A program made the position numbers and the translations under genes. 64,000 bases of DNA from Chondrinema litorale (GTDB lineage Bacteria; Bacteroidota; Bacteroidia; Cytophagales; Flammeovirgaceae): contig NZ_CP111047.1 in the NCBI RefSeq assembly GCF_026250525.1, positions 186,001-250,000 on the forward strand. The letters run 5' to 3'. The notes beneath the pieces are model-generated. The model ran no database searches. It was not told the origin of the DNA and saw only the letters and a list, made by a program, of their open reading frames with translations. Below are positions 25,826 to 34,937 of the stretch, piece after piece; the stretch's first letter is position 1; each line of letters opens with the position of its first letter.

Positions 25826-28075
25826 TTATAAGGCTGCTGCTCCCCACGATTTGTTGGCTTTGTCACCCATTTCGAGTTCTAAAACACCACCATCTTTGAT
25901 ATCATCGTGAGAGAAAAATGGCTTATTCCATTCTTTACCATTCAATTTTGCTGACTGAATGTATTTATTACTTTCACTAAAGTTTTTAGCTACAATTTTA
26001 AAATCGTTTCCATTACCCAAGTGCACCACTGAATTCTCAAAGAATGGGCTACCAATGTTGTATTCAGTAGAGCCAGGAGTTACAGGATAAAAACCTAGTT
26101 GCGAGAATACCACAAAAGCAGACATTCCCCCACCATCTTCATCACCGGGAACTCCCATTAAATCATTTCTAAACCACTCGCCTATTAATGAGTGAATTCT
26201 CTTTTGGGTTTTCCAAGGTTGGCCTGCGTAATTGTACAAATACGGGATATGCAAAGAAGGCTCATTCGCCATAGAAAACTGACCAACATTACCAGTATGA
26301 TCTGGCAACTGCGCATAAAAACTGTACTTGCTTCTTCCTAAAGAGGCATTAAACATATCATCCAAATTCTTTACAAAATTCTCATTGCCACCCATTAAAC
26401 TGATCAGGTCTTTTACATTGTGTTGCACATCCCAACGGTAAATCCAAGCATTGTTTTCACCATAATAACCTCTAGCTCCCATACCTCCGGCAAACACATA
26501 ATCAAAAGGCTCGATAAATTTCCCATTTTTGTCTTTCGGATGGAAGAATCCAGTTTGTTCATTGTAGATGTTGCGGTAATTGAGCGAGCGTTTCATAAAG
26601 TATTCGTAGTCTTCGGTCTTGCCCAGTTCTTTGGCAATTTGAGCCAAACACCACTCATCGTAAGAAGTACCCAAAGTTACGGCTACTGGTTGGCGACGCT
26701 CGAAGTTATGAACTTCCGGAATGGTTTCTTCTTCTCCATCTCTTAAAGCCGGAATGTAACCTTTGTCTTTATAAAATTGGTCGAGTTCACCAGCAGGTTT
26801 ACCAGACCAAGGCGCCAATGTTTTTTCTGTAATACCCGCTTTACAAGCTTCATATGCTTTTTCCAGATCGAATCCGCGAAGTCCTTTTCTGTATGCATCA
26901 ATCACAGATGCTACTCCGTGGTTAGAGTTCATTCTTCTACTATCTCCTGTAATCTCAGGGAAAGTTGGCATCCAAAAATTATCCATTTGCTCAGCCATGG
27001 TAACAAATGAATTGATGATGTTTTCTTCTTTCTTCGGGTCGATTAAAACTCTTAATGGGTGATGTGCTCTGTAAGAATCCCAAATCCAATCGTCTGTGTA
27101 AAAAGGTTTTCCTTTATCTTCGTGTACAGATCCATCAAAGGCACTGTAATATCTTCCATCTTCTGAGATACAAACTGGGCGCTCGAAACAACGATACAAA
27201 GAAGTATAGAAAACAGTTTGGTCATCTTCACTGCCTCCATTTACAGCAATTCTACCGAGCGCTTCATTCCAAACATCTTTGCCTGTAGATTGTATAGCTG
27301 CAATATTTTTACCTTCCACTTCACGCTGCATATTCTTTTTAGCTTGAGCTACATCGATAAAAGAAATGCCATAACGCACATGCAGTTTTTTTGTAGATTG
27401 AGGATATTCCAGCACAATTGCAGCATTTCTTCCAGAAGCTTTTGCAGCTTCAACTTGTGCATTGTCTTGAATAGTGAAAGTAGTCGATGGCGCTTCTTCT
27501 ACTTCCATATACATATATACCTTGGTGTTGTTTGCCAGATTCTGAAAACCAGAAACGGCTTTACCATCCCAGTTCATTTCACCAGAGCGAGAGTTTAGCA
27601 CCAAGTAAGCTTCTTCATCTTTATTAAAAGCAATTTCATACATGGCAGACTGATGAGACAATCCAAAATCTACATCAATTTCTGCATCATCCAAATACAC
27701 ATAATAAGAATATGGAGTGAGTTTTTCATTATCGTAACTATAATGAACCACCGGAGAAATTTCGTTTTTAGATCCTTGATATGGGCTTAAATTAAAAGCT
27801 GAACTACCTCTGTGACTAGTAATAATCAGTGGCAATCCACTTAATTTGTCACCAGTAAAATCTCTTCTTTCTGGGTATACCCTTAATAAGCTATTGGGTA
27901 AGTGTATCGTCGGAAATGTAGGAACCAGTAAATGGCTGATGTTCCCCATGTATGGATTCACATAGTCAACAGGTTGCTTTGCTGTAGAGACATTGTTGTT
28001 TTCAACTTTAGCAGTACACGCCGCAGTTAACAAAGCTATTCCATACAGTAATAAGCGTTTTAAATGTAGATTCAT
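25826..28075 (-). CDS. GH92 alpha-mannosidase, lipoprotein
   Basis: A 749-aa protein with a lipoprotein signal (LLTAACTA, Cys20). It shows the full GH92 pattern: VDYVNPYMGN at the start, FYTSLYRCFERPV, the calcium- and substrate-site region NPNSNHG-like MNSNHGVASV, YNYAGQPWKTQ, and the family signature GDEDGGGMSAFVVFSQLGFYPVTPG. GH92 enzymes are calcium-dependent inverting exo-alpha-mannosidases, usually alpha-1,2/1,3/1,4, in the periplasm or on the surface. It is the last gene of the PUL, 33 bp after GH95. Linkage specificity is not predictable by eye. Confidence 0.93.
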   Translation of the reverse strand: MNLHLKRLLLYGIALLTAACTAKVENNNVSTAKQPVDYVNPYMGNISHLLVPTFPTIHLPNSLLRVYPERRDFTGDKLSGLPLIITSHRGSSAFNLSPYQGSKNEISPVVHYSYDNEKLTPYSYYVYLDDAEIDVDFGLSHQSAMYEIAFNKDEEAYLVLNSRSGEMNWDGKAVSGFQNLANNTKVYMYMEVEEAPSTTFTIQDNAQVEAAKASGRNAAIVLEYPQSTKKLHVRYGISFIDVAQAKKNMQREVEGKNIAAIQSTGKDVWNEALGRIAVNGGSEDDQTVFYTSLYRCFERPVCISEDGRYYSAFDGSVHEDKGKPFYTDDWIWDSYRAHHPLRVLIDPKKEENIINSFVTMAEQMDNFWMPTFPEITGDSRRMNSNHGVASVIDAYRKGLRGFDLEKAYEACKAGITEKTLAPWSGKPAGELDQFYKDKGYIPALRDGEEETIPEVHNFERRQPVAVTLGTSYDEWCLAQIAKELGKTEDYEYFMKRSLNYRNIYNEQTGFFHPKDKNGKFIEPFDYVFAGGMGARGYYGENNAWIYRWDVQHNVKDLISLMGGNENFVKNLDDMFNASLGRSKYSFYAQLPDHTGNVGQFSMANEPSLHIPYLYNYAGQPWKTQKRIHSLIGEWFRNDLMGVPGDEDGGGMSAFVVFSQLGFYPVTPGSTEYNIGSPFFENSVVHLGNGNDFKIVAKNFSESNKYIQSAKLNGKEWNKPFFSHDDIKDGGVLELEMGDKANKSWGAAAL

Positions 28076-28108
28076 GTTGATGATAAGTTGTTTTTGTTTT
28101 AAGTTGTA

Positions 28109-30625
28109 TTAGTTCGTTTTTTGAAGATTCCCATTCAATTGAATTACTTCTCCTGTTTTTGTTTGCTGGTCGTATTCATTGCTATTGGTATTTACGTGCA
28201 ATAATCCTCCGTTTTTGGAGTGTATTTTCACTTCTGTAATTTTACTATCTTTCCATTCCAAATCGATTACAAATCCTCCTCTAGCACAAATTCCTTTTAC
28301 ATTTCCATTTGGTAATGCAGATGGTAAAGAGGGTAATAATTCAATCTCATAGCTGCCATCTTCATTCTGTGTTTGGCTTTGCACAAACATTTCGGCAATG
28401 GCTGCTGTAGCACCAAAATTACCATCTATCTGGAATGGTGGGTGATTATCAAAAAGATTTGGGAGTGTTTTAGTTGCCAACAATACAGACAATAACTTAA
28501 ATGCATGGTCGCCATCTTGCAATCTATTCCACATATTAATTTTCCATGCCAAGCTCCAACCAGTTCCATCATCTCCACGACCTTCTAGCGTTTTTTGTGC
28601 CGCAGCAGCCAATTTAGGTGTGCCCAGTTTTGTAATTTTATTTCCGGGATATAATGCAAACAAGTGAGAAGTATGTCTATGATGAGGCTCCACTTCTTTG
28701 TAATCTTCTACCCACTCCATAATTCTACCCGTTTCTTTACTGATTCTGGTTGTTGCCAATTTGGCTAAAGTTTGCTCACATTCTTTTTTAAAATCGTGAT
28801 CGATTTGGAGGATTTCTGTCGCTTTTATACAGTGAGAAAGTAAATCTTCTATCACTTGTAAATCCATGGTTGCGCCATAAGTAAATACAGACTGTTTACC
28901 ATCGGACAGGTAAAAAGCATTCTCCGGAGAGTAAGACGGATTCGTAACTAATTTACCAGCCAAAGCGCTGCCTTCAGGTGCTTCAACCAGAAAATCCATA
29001 ATAAACCTAGCAGCTCCTTTCATTAAAGGATAAGCTCTATCTTTTAGAAATTTCTGATCACCTGTGAATGTATAATGCTCCCAAGGATGCTGAGCCAACC
29101 AAGCAGAACCGATTGGCCAAATACCTTGTGGTCCATCTGCTGGTGCAGTAAAACCCCAAGCATCTGTAAGATGGTGAACTACCCAACCATTTGCACCATA
29201 TAAAACCTTGGCTGTTTTCTCACCGGGTTCTACCAACTCATCCATCAAATTAAACAGTGGCAAGTGTAACTCAGATAGGTTGGTGATTTCTGCTGGCCAA
29301 TAATTCATTTGCAGGTTGATATTGGTATGATAATCTGCATTCCAAGGTGGGTTCATTTGCCAAGTCCATAAGCCTTGTAAGTTAGCAGGCATGGTACCTT
29401 CTCTAGAACTGGAAATAAGCAAATAGCGACCATACTGAAAAAAAGTCTCTACCAAAGCCGGATCGGGTGCTCCGTTTTGTTTGGCCATTTGAAGTCTTTC
29501 ATCAGTGGGTTTTGCTAATGTAGCAGCATCCGTTCCATCCAAACTTAAATCAACCCTATTAAATAATTCCTGATGCTTTTTAATGTGGTCAGATTTTAAC
29601 TGCTTATACTTTTTGTCTACTGCTTTTTTGATAATTGCTGCACACTTTTTCTCAGGCGATTCTGAGAATACAGGATGCTCAACAGAGATTTTATCTAATC
29701 CCGGGTAGTTGGTCGCTCCGGCAACTAGCAACATTACTTCGTCTGCATCGCTTACAGTTAAAATGTTATCAGCAATGTTGGTTTTACCACCTTTTGTAAT
29801 GGTTTTTACTTGCATGGCAAAACTCAATCCTCTGGCTTTGCCTGCTTCGTCTTTTATTGGTAATTTTCCTTGTAACAAGATTGATGTAGGGTCTCCTGCA
29901 AGTGTAGCCGTTGAGGCATCTTGTTGCCTTTTTAGAGCCAAAGAAAAATTAATTTTAGCTTTTTTATCAGCAGTAAATTTGATTACCAATACATCATCAA
30001 CTGGTGAGATAAAAGCTTCTCTGGTATAAGTAATTCCATCTGATACAAAACTAGTAGTTGCTACCGCAGTAGATAAATCTAGATTTCGGGTATAATGCTC
30101 GGCTTCAGTGATGGGTGTATCAAACCAAATTTCTCCTAGAGATTGATAAGGTTTTATCCGCTTCGGGTGCCCCATCATATGCTTTTCAGCGAGCTGGACC
30201 GCCTCATTGTTTTTACCTTCGAAAAGTAATCTCTGAACTTCTGGCAAATGTTCGAGAGAGGTCTTATCATTTGGGTCAAGCGCATAGCCATCCCACAAAG
30301 AGCTTTCGTTGAGCTGAATTCGTTCGTCTGCAATGCCACCAAAAATCATGGCTCCTAAATTTCCATTACCAATTGGCAATGCTTCTTCCCAAACACTCGC
30401 AGCTTGCTTGTACCAAAGCAAATATTTGCCATCTGGCTTTTCTCCACCAGATTTTATTGTGGCGCGGTCTGTCCAATCGGCAGTGATTTCTTGCTTTCTT
30501 TTACTTGCAGGAACTGCTTCATCTTGCGCTTTAAGTCCCTCAGTATCAGCTAATACAAAAATTGCCAGCAAGACCAAAAAACTGATCTGCTGGCAAATAA
30601 ATTTCTTTATATAGTTCATTTTCAT
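28109..30625 (-). CDS. GH95 alpha-L-fucosidase/alpha-L-galactosidase
   Basis: A GH95 enzyme of about 838 aa, with a Sec signal (MKMNYIKKFICQQISFLVLL...). I start it at the ATG at 30625 because the longer frame to 30688 would put 21 polar residues before the signal peptide. Family motifs are WEEALPIGNGNLGAMIFGG, QLNESSLWDG, WNADYHTNINLQMNYWPAE, and a catalytic-domain end with GDDGTGWSLAWKINMWNRL and PPFQIDGNFGATAAIAEM. GH95 enzymes are inverting exo-alpha-L-fucosidases (alpha-1,2) or alpha-L-galactosidases. Within this PUL it would remove fucose or L-galactose side chains. Confidence 0.93.
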   Translation of the reverse strand: MKMNYIKKFICQQISFLVLLAIFVLADTEGLKAQDEAVPASKRKQEITADWTDRATIKSGGEKPDGKYLLWYKQAASVWEEALPIGNGNLGAMIFGGIADERIQLNESSLWDGYALDPNDKTSLEHLPEVQRLLFEGKNNEAVQLAEKHMMGHPKRIKPYQSLGEIWFDTPITEAEHYTRNLDLSTAVATTSFVSDGITYTREAFISPVDDVLVIKFTADKKAKINFSLALKRQQDASTATLAGDPTSILLQGKLPIKDEAGKARGLSFAMQVKTITKGGKTNIADNILTVSDADEVMLLVAGATNYPGLDKISVEHPVFSESPEKKCAAIIKKAVDKKYKQLKSDHIKKHQELFNRVDLSLDGTDAATLAKPTDERLQMAKQNGAPDPALVETFFQYGRYLLISSSREGTMPANLQGLWTWQMNPPWNADYHTNINLQMNYWPAEITNLSELHLPLFNLMDELVEPGEKTAKVLYGANGWVVHHLTDAWGFTAPADGPQGIWPIGSAWLAQHPWEHYTFTGDQKFLKDRAYPLMKGAARFIMDFLVEAPEGSALAGKLVTNPSYSPENAFYLSDGKQSVFTYGATMDLQVIEDLLSHCIKATEILQIDHDFKKECEQTLAKLATTRISKETGRIMEWVEDYKEVEPHHRHTSHLFALYPGNKITKLGTPKLAAAAQKTLEGRGDDGTGWSLAWKINMWNRLQDGDHAFKLLSVLLATKTLPNLFDNHPPFQIDGNFGATAAIAEMFVQSQTQNEDGSYEIELLPSLPSALPNGNVKGICARGGFVIDLEWKDSKITEVKIHSKNGGLLHVNTNSNEYDQQTKTGEVIQLNGNLQKTN

Positions 30626-31161
30626 GATATTAAGCCGTGTTTGTTTGATCTCAGAAATCATATAATCTGCTTCTGTAATTTGATACAAATGTTAAGTTTT
30701 CGCTTTCTGAATCTGTTACATCAAACAGGATAATTTTCTCCTGCTGAGCTGAAAATTAAAGTGAGTTTCTACCATACATCCTTTACTACTGACAAACATC
30801 TTTAATCTTCCAGTATCTGGTAAATTACCGATGCTTTTCAATTTACACTGGCTGTTTTTTATCTTCTTTTTCTTCAAATTTATCAATAGAAATAAGAAAT
30901 TCAGCTTCATGTGGATATTCATAGGCTATAGTAGCACTTATTGCTTCCGAAGTATCTTTATAGCAGAAACAGACTATAATTTAACCCGATATAGTGAAAG
31001 AAAGACTAGTTTAAACTCAATAAAATCATACTGAGCAAGAGAAATTTTTGATGAACAAAAGCTTGAATGCAAAAAATAGTAATAGCGTTAAAAGAATTAA
31101 TTTGACACTTTATATATGATATTGAGACTATGCTATTTTGTAATTAGCGTTAATTTGATTC
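30626..31161. other. Intergenic region inside the PUL
   Basis: This 536-bp gap separates GH95 from the upstream GH43. It is the longest gene-free stretch in the PUL and would allow a secondary promoter or RNA control. Short frames on both strands overlap each other, lack family features and are dominated by Lys/Phe codons of AT-rich DNA, so I do not call them. I see no clear terminator. Confidence 0.45.
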
Positions 31162-32208
31162 TTAGTTTTTAATCTTATTTTCAATGCTCACATTAATAGT
31201 TTGCACCACTTTTTGGATTGTACCATCATTATTGTAGAAAAGCTCATCTACACAAATTGATCGCAACCAATCGTGATTCGATAGTGTACTATTGTGATAG
31301 AATGAATACCACTTCCCTTTATATTCTACAATAGAACCATGATTGGTATAACTATCAGTTGGGTCCATGTAAATACCTTGATGTTTCCATGGGCCAAGTG
31401 GGCTATCACTAGTCGCATATCTCATACGATTGTGCTTGTCTCCTTCATCATGATTATCTGAATAAGACAAATAATACACACCATCTTTTTTGTGTACCCA
31501 AGTAGCTTCGTGGAAATCAAGTAAACCTTCCATGTCTTGCATTTCGCCATCAATCTCCATCATGTTTTCTTTGAGTTTGCCACCTTTGCATACGCCGCCA
31601 CCACCATAATAAAAGTAAGCTTGACCATCATCGTCTATAAATACAGCAGGATCGATCATAGATTCCAGCCCTTCAATGTATCCCTGAACTTCAAAATCGC
31701 TAGCAGGTTTTGTACTTGTAGCTATACCAATTTTCCAAGTAGAATTCCACTCATCTCCGCTTGGGTGAGGGAAATAATAATAGTAAGTGCCATTGTGATA
31801 AGCACAATCTGGTGCCCACATAAATCCTCCTTCTTTTCTTCCCCAAGGCACATCATCAGAGCTAAGAATCTCTCCATGATCTGTCCAGTTTACCATATCG
31901 TCTGTAGAGAACACATGGTATTTATCCATTAGATCACAACCTCTTGGCGGAGCAACATCATGCGATGCATACACATACAATCGACCATCGTCCCACACAT
32001 GTGCAGAAGGATCGGCAGTATAAATATCTGTAATAAATGGGTTTTGATGCATCCAAACTTCTTCGGGTACATATTCATCTTCGTCTTTTACAGATTGGTT
32101 TGGTTGCTGGCATGCATACATAGAAAATGAAAAGGCAGCCATTAAACAACAACTTTTTATAGAGCTAGCAAAGCCATTAAGCTTACTGATGCTAATTAGA
32201 TGTTTCAT
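31162..32208 (-). CDS. GH43 family glycoside hydrolase, lipoprotein (copy 1)
   Basis: A 348-aa five-bladed propeller glycosidase with a lipoprotein signal (MYACQQ, Cys33). The catalytic base is Asp66 in TADPSAHVW, the pKa-modulating Asp is Asp186 in MIDPAVFIDDDG, and the acid is Glu234 in DFHEATWV. GH43 enzymes remove arabinofuranose, xylose or galactose residues. It is closely related to the gene at 37667, with the shared segments RLYVYASHDV and GGFMWAPDCAY. Compared with that paralogue it has a longer N-terminus with a lipobox and acidic linker, suggesting a different cellular location. Confidence 0.9.
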   Translation of the reverse strand: MKHLISISKLNGFASSIKSCCLMAAFSFSMYACQQPNQSVKDEDEYVPEEVWMHQNPFITDIYTADPSAHVWDDGRLYVYASHDVAPPRGCDLMDKYHVFSTDDMVNWTDHGEILSSDDVPWGRKEGGFMWAPDCAYHNGTYYYYFPHPSGDEWNSTWKIGIATSTKPASDFEVQGYIEGLESMIDPAVFIDDDGQAYFYYGGGGVCKGGKLKENMMEIDGEMQDMEGLLDFHEATWVHKKDGVYYLSYSDNHDEGDKHNRMRYATSDSPLGPWKHQGIYMDPTDSYTNHGSIVEYKGKWYSFYHNSTLSNHDWLRSICVDELFYNNDGTIQKVVQTINVSIENKIKN

Positions 32209-32278
32209 ACTAGGGTTAATTTTTAAAAATTGTAGATTGATATTTTGTGATTGATGATTTTTTCAGAGCATATAGATT

Positions 32279-33562
32279 TTACTTTTCGGCTTGTAATGGC
32301 TTTTCTGTAGGAAGCTTTTTATTGCGTTTGAGTAAATCGGCTGCTTTGCCGGTAAGCCAGAGGTAATGATCAGAGGGAATATCATCTTCAAGTGCTATAA
32401 ACTTGCTTTTGCCAACAGGTACTTTGTGGGCAAGCTTGAAAATGGCAGTGCCTTCGTCTATTTCGTCGAACATGGCTACATATACCATTTGGGCACCTTC
32501 AGAAGCTGCTCCACTGAACTGTTTCCATAAAAAGTTGCCTTTATTTCTAGGATTGGTACTGCTTGGTTTGTCTGGTGGAAGCATATTATTCCAGCTAAAT
32601 CCAGGGAAAACTACAGGCATGTAAGCCAGCCCATTTTCCTCACACCATTTTACATCTTTGCCAATTATAGACTTAAAATTTGGATAACCATTTTCATTAA
32701 ATCTGCCTACAAACCACGGGTGTACAATGTCGGCTTGTTTTACTATATCTAAGAAATTATCATCTTTCACACAGTCTCTGCCTTGTTCTCGCCAGTAGGT
32801 CGGCACACCTAAAAGCACGGAGCAATTTCCAGCTTCATCAGACTTAAAAAATTGAATGAGTTTTTCAACATCTTTGAGGTTATACTTTCTGCCATCGTTA
32901 AAACCTACTCCCCACAGTGCGATTACAGGTCTGTCATCATTAAATAGATAATTTTTGTATCTCGATCTTTTATCAAAGCCATATTCGGTAATAATTTCTT
33001 TCCAGTCTTTCATCACCAAATCAATATCTGCTGATTGCATGCCAGACATATCGTACATAATTGCGATAGTTCTATCATGTTCTGTAGCTGCTTTACTTGC
33101 TGAATGAAGTACTTTGTTAAAGTGTTTTTTGCCCAGTTCAGATTTTACTTCTACTACAAATCGCTGCATAAACACACCATCTATATGATAGTCTTTCATC
33201 CATTTAAAATGCAGATTTACAGTACTTTCATCATGCGGACTAAAAACAGTGGCAGGAGTTCCATCTTCGAATTTAAAGGCAGTTTCGTACTGCTTTTCAT
33301 ATTCGCTCATTTCTGGCCAAACATCTATGGTACAGTAACCGGGTTCAAATCTTCCTTTTCTCTCATAGTGATACCAACCTCTATCAGAGCCATCTCCGGG
33401 CGCATCGAACCAACCTTGATAGCCTGCCATGACCAGACCTGCGGAAAGTGTATGCTTTTTGAATTTTTTCAATTTTACAGATTCCTGAGCCCTGATTGAA
33501 TTAAAGTTTAAGACAATCAGGCTCAGGATAAAAGTAGATAGAAAGGTGTTTTTGATCTTCAT
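32279..33562 (-). CDS. GH71/GH99-like hydrolase (copy 1)
   Basis: A 427-aa secreted TIM-barrel protein with a Sec signal (cleaved after about SIRAQ). Hallmarks are AGYQGWFDAPGDGSD, IDVWPEMSEY, WMKDYHIDGVFMQRF, IMYDMSGM, VIALWGVGFNDG, HPWFVGRF and MVYVAMFDEIDEGTAIFK. The pattern matches Bacteroidota proteins annotated as GH71/99-like. Families 71 and 99 act on alpha-glucan or alpha-mannan backbones, but this branch is poorly characterised and activity should not be assumed. It is a tandem paralogue of the next gene upstream, 91 bp away. Confidence 0.8.
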   Translation of the reverse strand: MKIKNTFLSTFILSLIVLNFNSIRAQESVKLKKFKKHTLSAGLVMAGYQGWFDAPGDGSDRGWYHYERKGRFEPGYCTIDVWPEMSEYEKQYETAFKFEDGTPATVFSPHDESTVNLHFKWMKDYHIDGVFMQRFVVEVKSELGKKHFNKVLHSASKAATEHDRTIAIMYDMSGMQSADIDLVMKDWKEIITEYGFDKRSRYKNYLFNDDRPVIALWGVGFNDGRKYNLKDVEKLIQFFKSDEAGNCSVLLGVPTYWREQGRDCVKDDNFLDIVKQADIVHPWFVGRFNENGYPNFKSIIGKDVKWCEENGLAYMPVVFPGFSWNNMLPPDKPSSTNPRNKGNFLWKQFSGAASEGAQMVYVAMFDEIDEGTAIFKLAHKVPVGKSKFIALEDDIPSDHYLWLTGKAADLLKRNKKLPTEKPLQAEK

Positions 33563-33653
33563 AATCTATTATTTATCTGAGAATTTTCGAGTTGATTTAT
33601 TAATACATGAAATACTTATTACTTTGAAAAGCATTAGTGAATGAGATTCTATT

Positions 33654-34916
33654 TTATCCTCGTTTAGGTTGACTAAAAACCAGTGGTTTTTCTTTTCTCA
33701 ACATCTTAGCAGCTTCACCAGTGAGCCACAAGTAATGGTCAGATGGTTTCCCATCAATTCCAACAAATTGAGCTACATCACTTACTGGTGGATTATCGGT
33801 TACTTTGAAAATTGCAGTGCCCTCGTTTACTTCATCGAACATGGCTACATATATCATTTCGGCACCCGATCGAATCGCTGTTGACATTTGCTGCCAGTAA
33901 AAATTCCCTCCTTGGCGTGGTATTGATCCTACAGGTTTAATATCATCGGGAAACTCGTGAACACTGAGGTTGTGCCAGCTAAAGCCGGGATATACGCAAG
34001 GTACATAGTCGATATTGTAAGTTTTACACCAAGCAATATCAGACAAAATAACATCACGATATCGATCCATATCATTATGTAAAAGCGGAGAAAAACGCTG
34101 AACCATCCAAGGTAACACGATATCAACTTGCTTAATTAATTCGTGCAAATAAGGATCGTGGTTAGAATCGGCATTTAAATCGCGCCAAAAAGTTGGAACC
34201 CCTATCATGATGCTGCAACCACCATATACTGGGTCATTCTTTAAAAAATCAATAAAACGCTCTAAACCAATGTTGCGGATATTGTAAGGTCGATCTGGAA
34301 AACCAACACCCCAAATTGCCACCAAGGGTTTACCATTATGATGCAAATAGGTTTTCGTGCCTTTTTGATCAGTTACTTTTAAAGAATCTACCAGATACTT
34401 CCAATCTTCAATGAGGGTAGAACAATCTTCATTCTTACCCCTCAAACCTGATAAATCGTACATAATGGCTATGGCACGATCGTATATTGATGCAGCTTCA
34501 AAAGCGTGTTTCAAAACATTCGTAGCATGACTCTGAGCTCCATGCGATCTGGCAGCACCAAAAAATCGCTGCATAAAAACTCCATCCACACCATACTCTT
34601 TCATCCATCTGAAATGGGTATCAACAGTACTTTTATCAGCAGAATTAAAGAAACGAGCAGTACTGCCATCAGCATGTTTTAGCCCTGTTTTATAAGTCTT
34701 TTGGTATTCGCTTACATCAGGCCACATGTCAATTCGAACCTCTTTTTCATTTGGATACATCACTTGGTTTTCTGGCAAACGAAACCAACCTTGGTATCCA
34801 GCCATAATGAGTCCTTTGTAAGTAGGATACTTTGTTTCGGGTGCGTGTTTGTTGGCTAATACGCCATTAAAAGCCAGAAACAAGTAGTAAGTTATAATCA
34901 ATGTAATTTTTTCCAT
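33654..34916 (-). CDS. GH71/GH99-like hydrolase (copy 2)
   Basis: A 420-aa paralogue of the preceding entry with a Sec signal (MEKITLIITYYLFLAFNGVLA). It keeps AGYQGWFRLPENQ, IDMWPDVSEYQKTYKTG, WMKEYGVDGVFMQRF, IMYDLSGLRG, VAIWGVGFPDRPYN, MVQRFSPL and MIYVAMFDEVNEGTAIF. The first conserved loop lacks the Asp-Gly-Ser insert of copy 1 (GDGSDRGWY), and the middle is more divergent, so the pair probably acts on different linkages or decorations. It starts 21 bp after the SGNH fusion gene ends. Confidence 0.8.
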   Translation of the reverse strand: MEKITLIITYYLFLAFNGVLANKHAPETKYPTYKGLIMAGYQGWFRLPENQVMYPNEKEVRIDMWPDVSEYQKTYKTGLKHADGSTARFFNSADKSTVDTHFRWMKEYGVDGVFMQRFFGAARSHGAQSHATNVLKHAFEAASIYDRAIAIMYDLSGLRGKNEDCSTLIEDWKYLVDSLKVTDQKGTKTYLHHNGKPLVAIWGVGFPDRPYNIRNIGLERFIDFLKNDPVYGGCSIMIGVPTFWRDLNADSNHDPYLHELIKQVDIVLPWMVQRFSPLLHNDMDRYRDVILSDIAWCKTYNIDYVPCVYPGFSWHNLSVHEFPDDIKPVGSIPRQGGNFYWQQMSTAIRSGAEMIYVAMFDEVNEGTAIFKVTDNPPVSDVAQFVGIDGKPSDHYLWLTGEAAKMLRKEKPLVFSQPKRG

Positions 34917-34937
34917 ATCTATATTTTGTAGCGTTTT

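Noticed and set aside
30716..31034. Two overlapping short frames in the GH95-GH43 gap
   Set aside because: They overlap on opposite strands, consist mainly of AT-rich codons (Lys, Phe, Ile) and show no motif.
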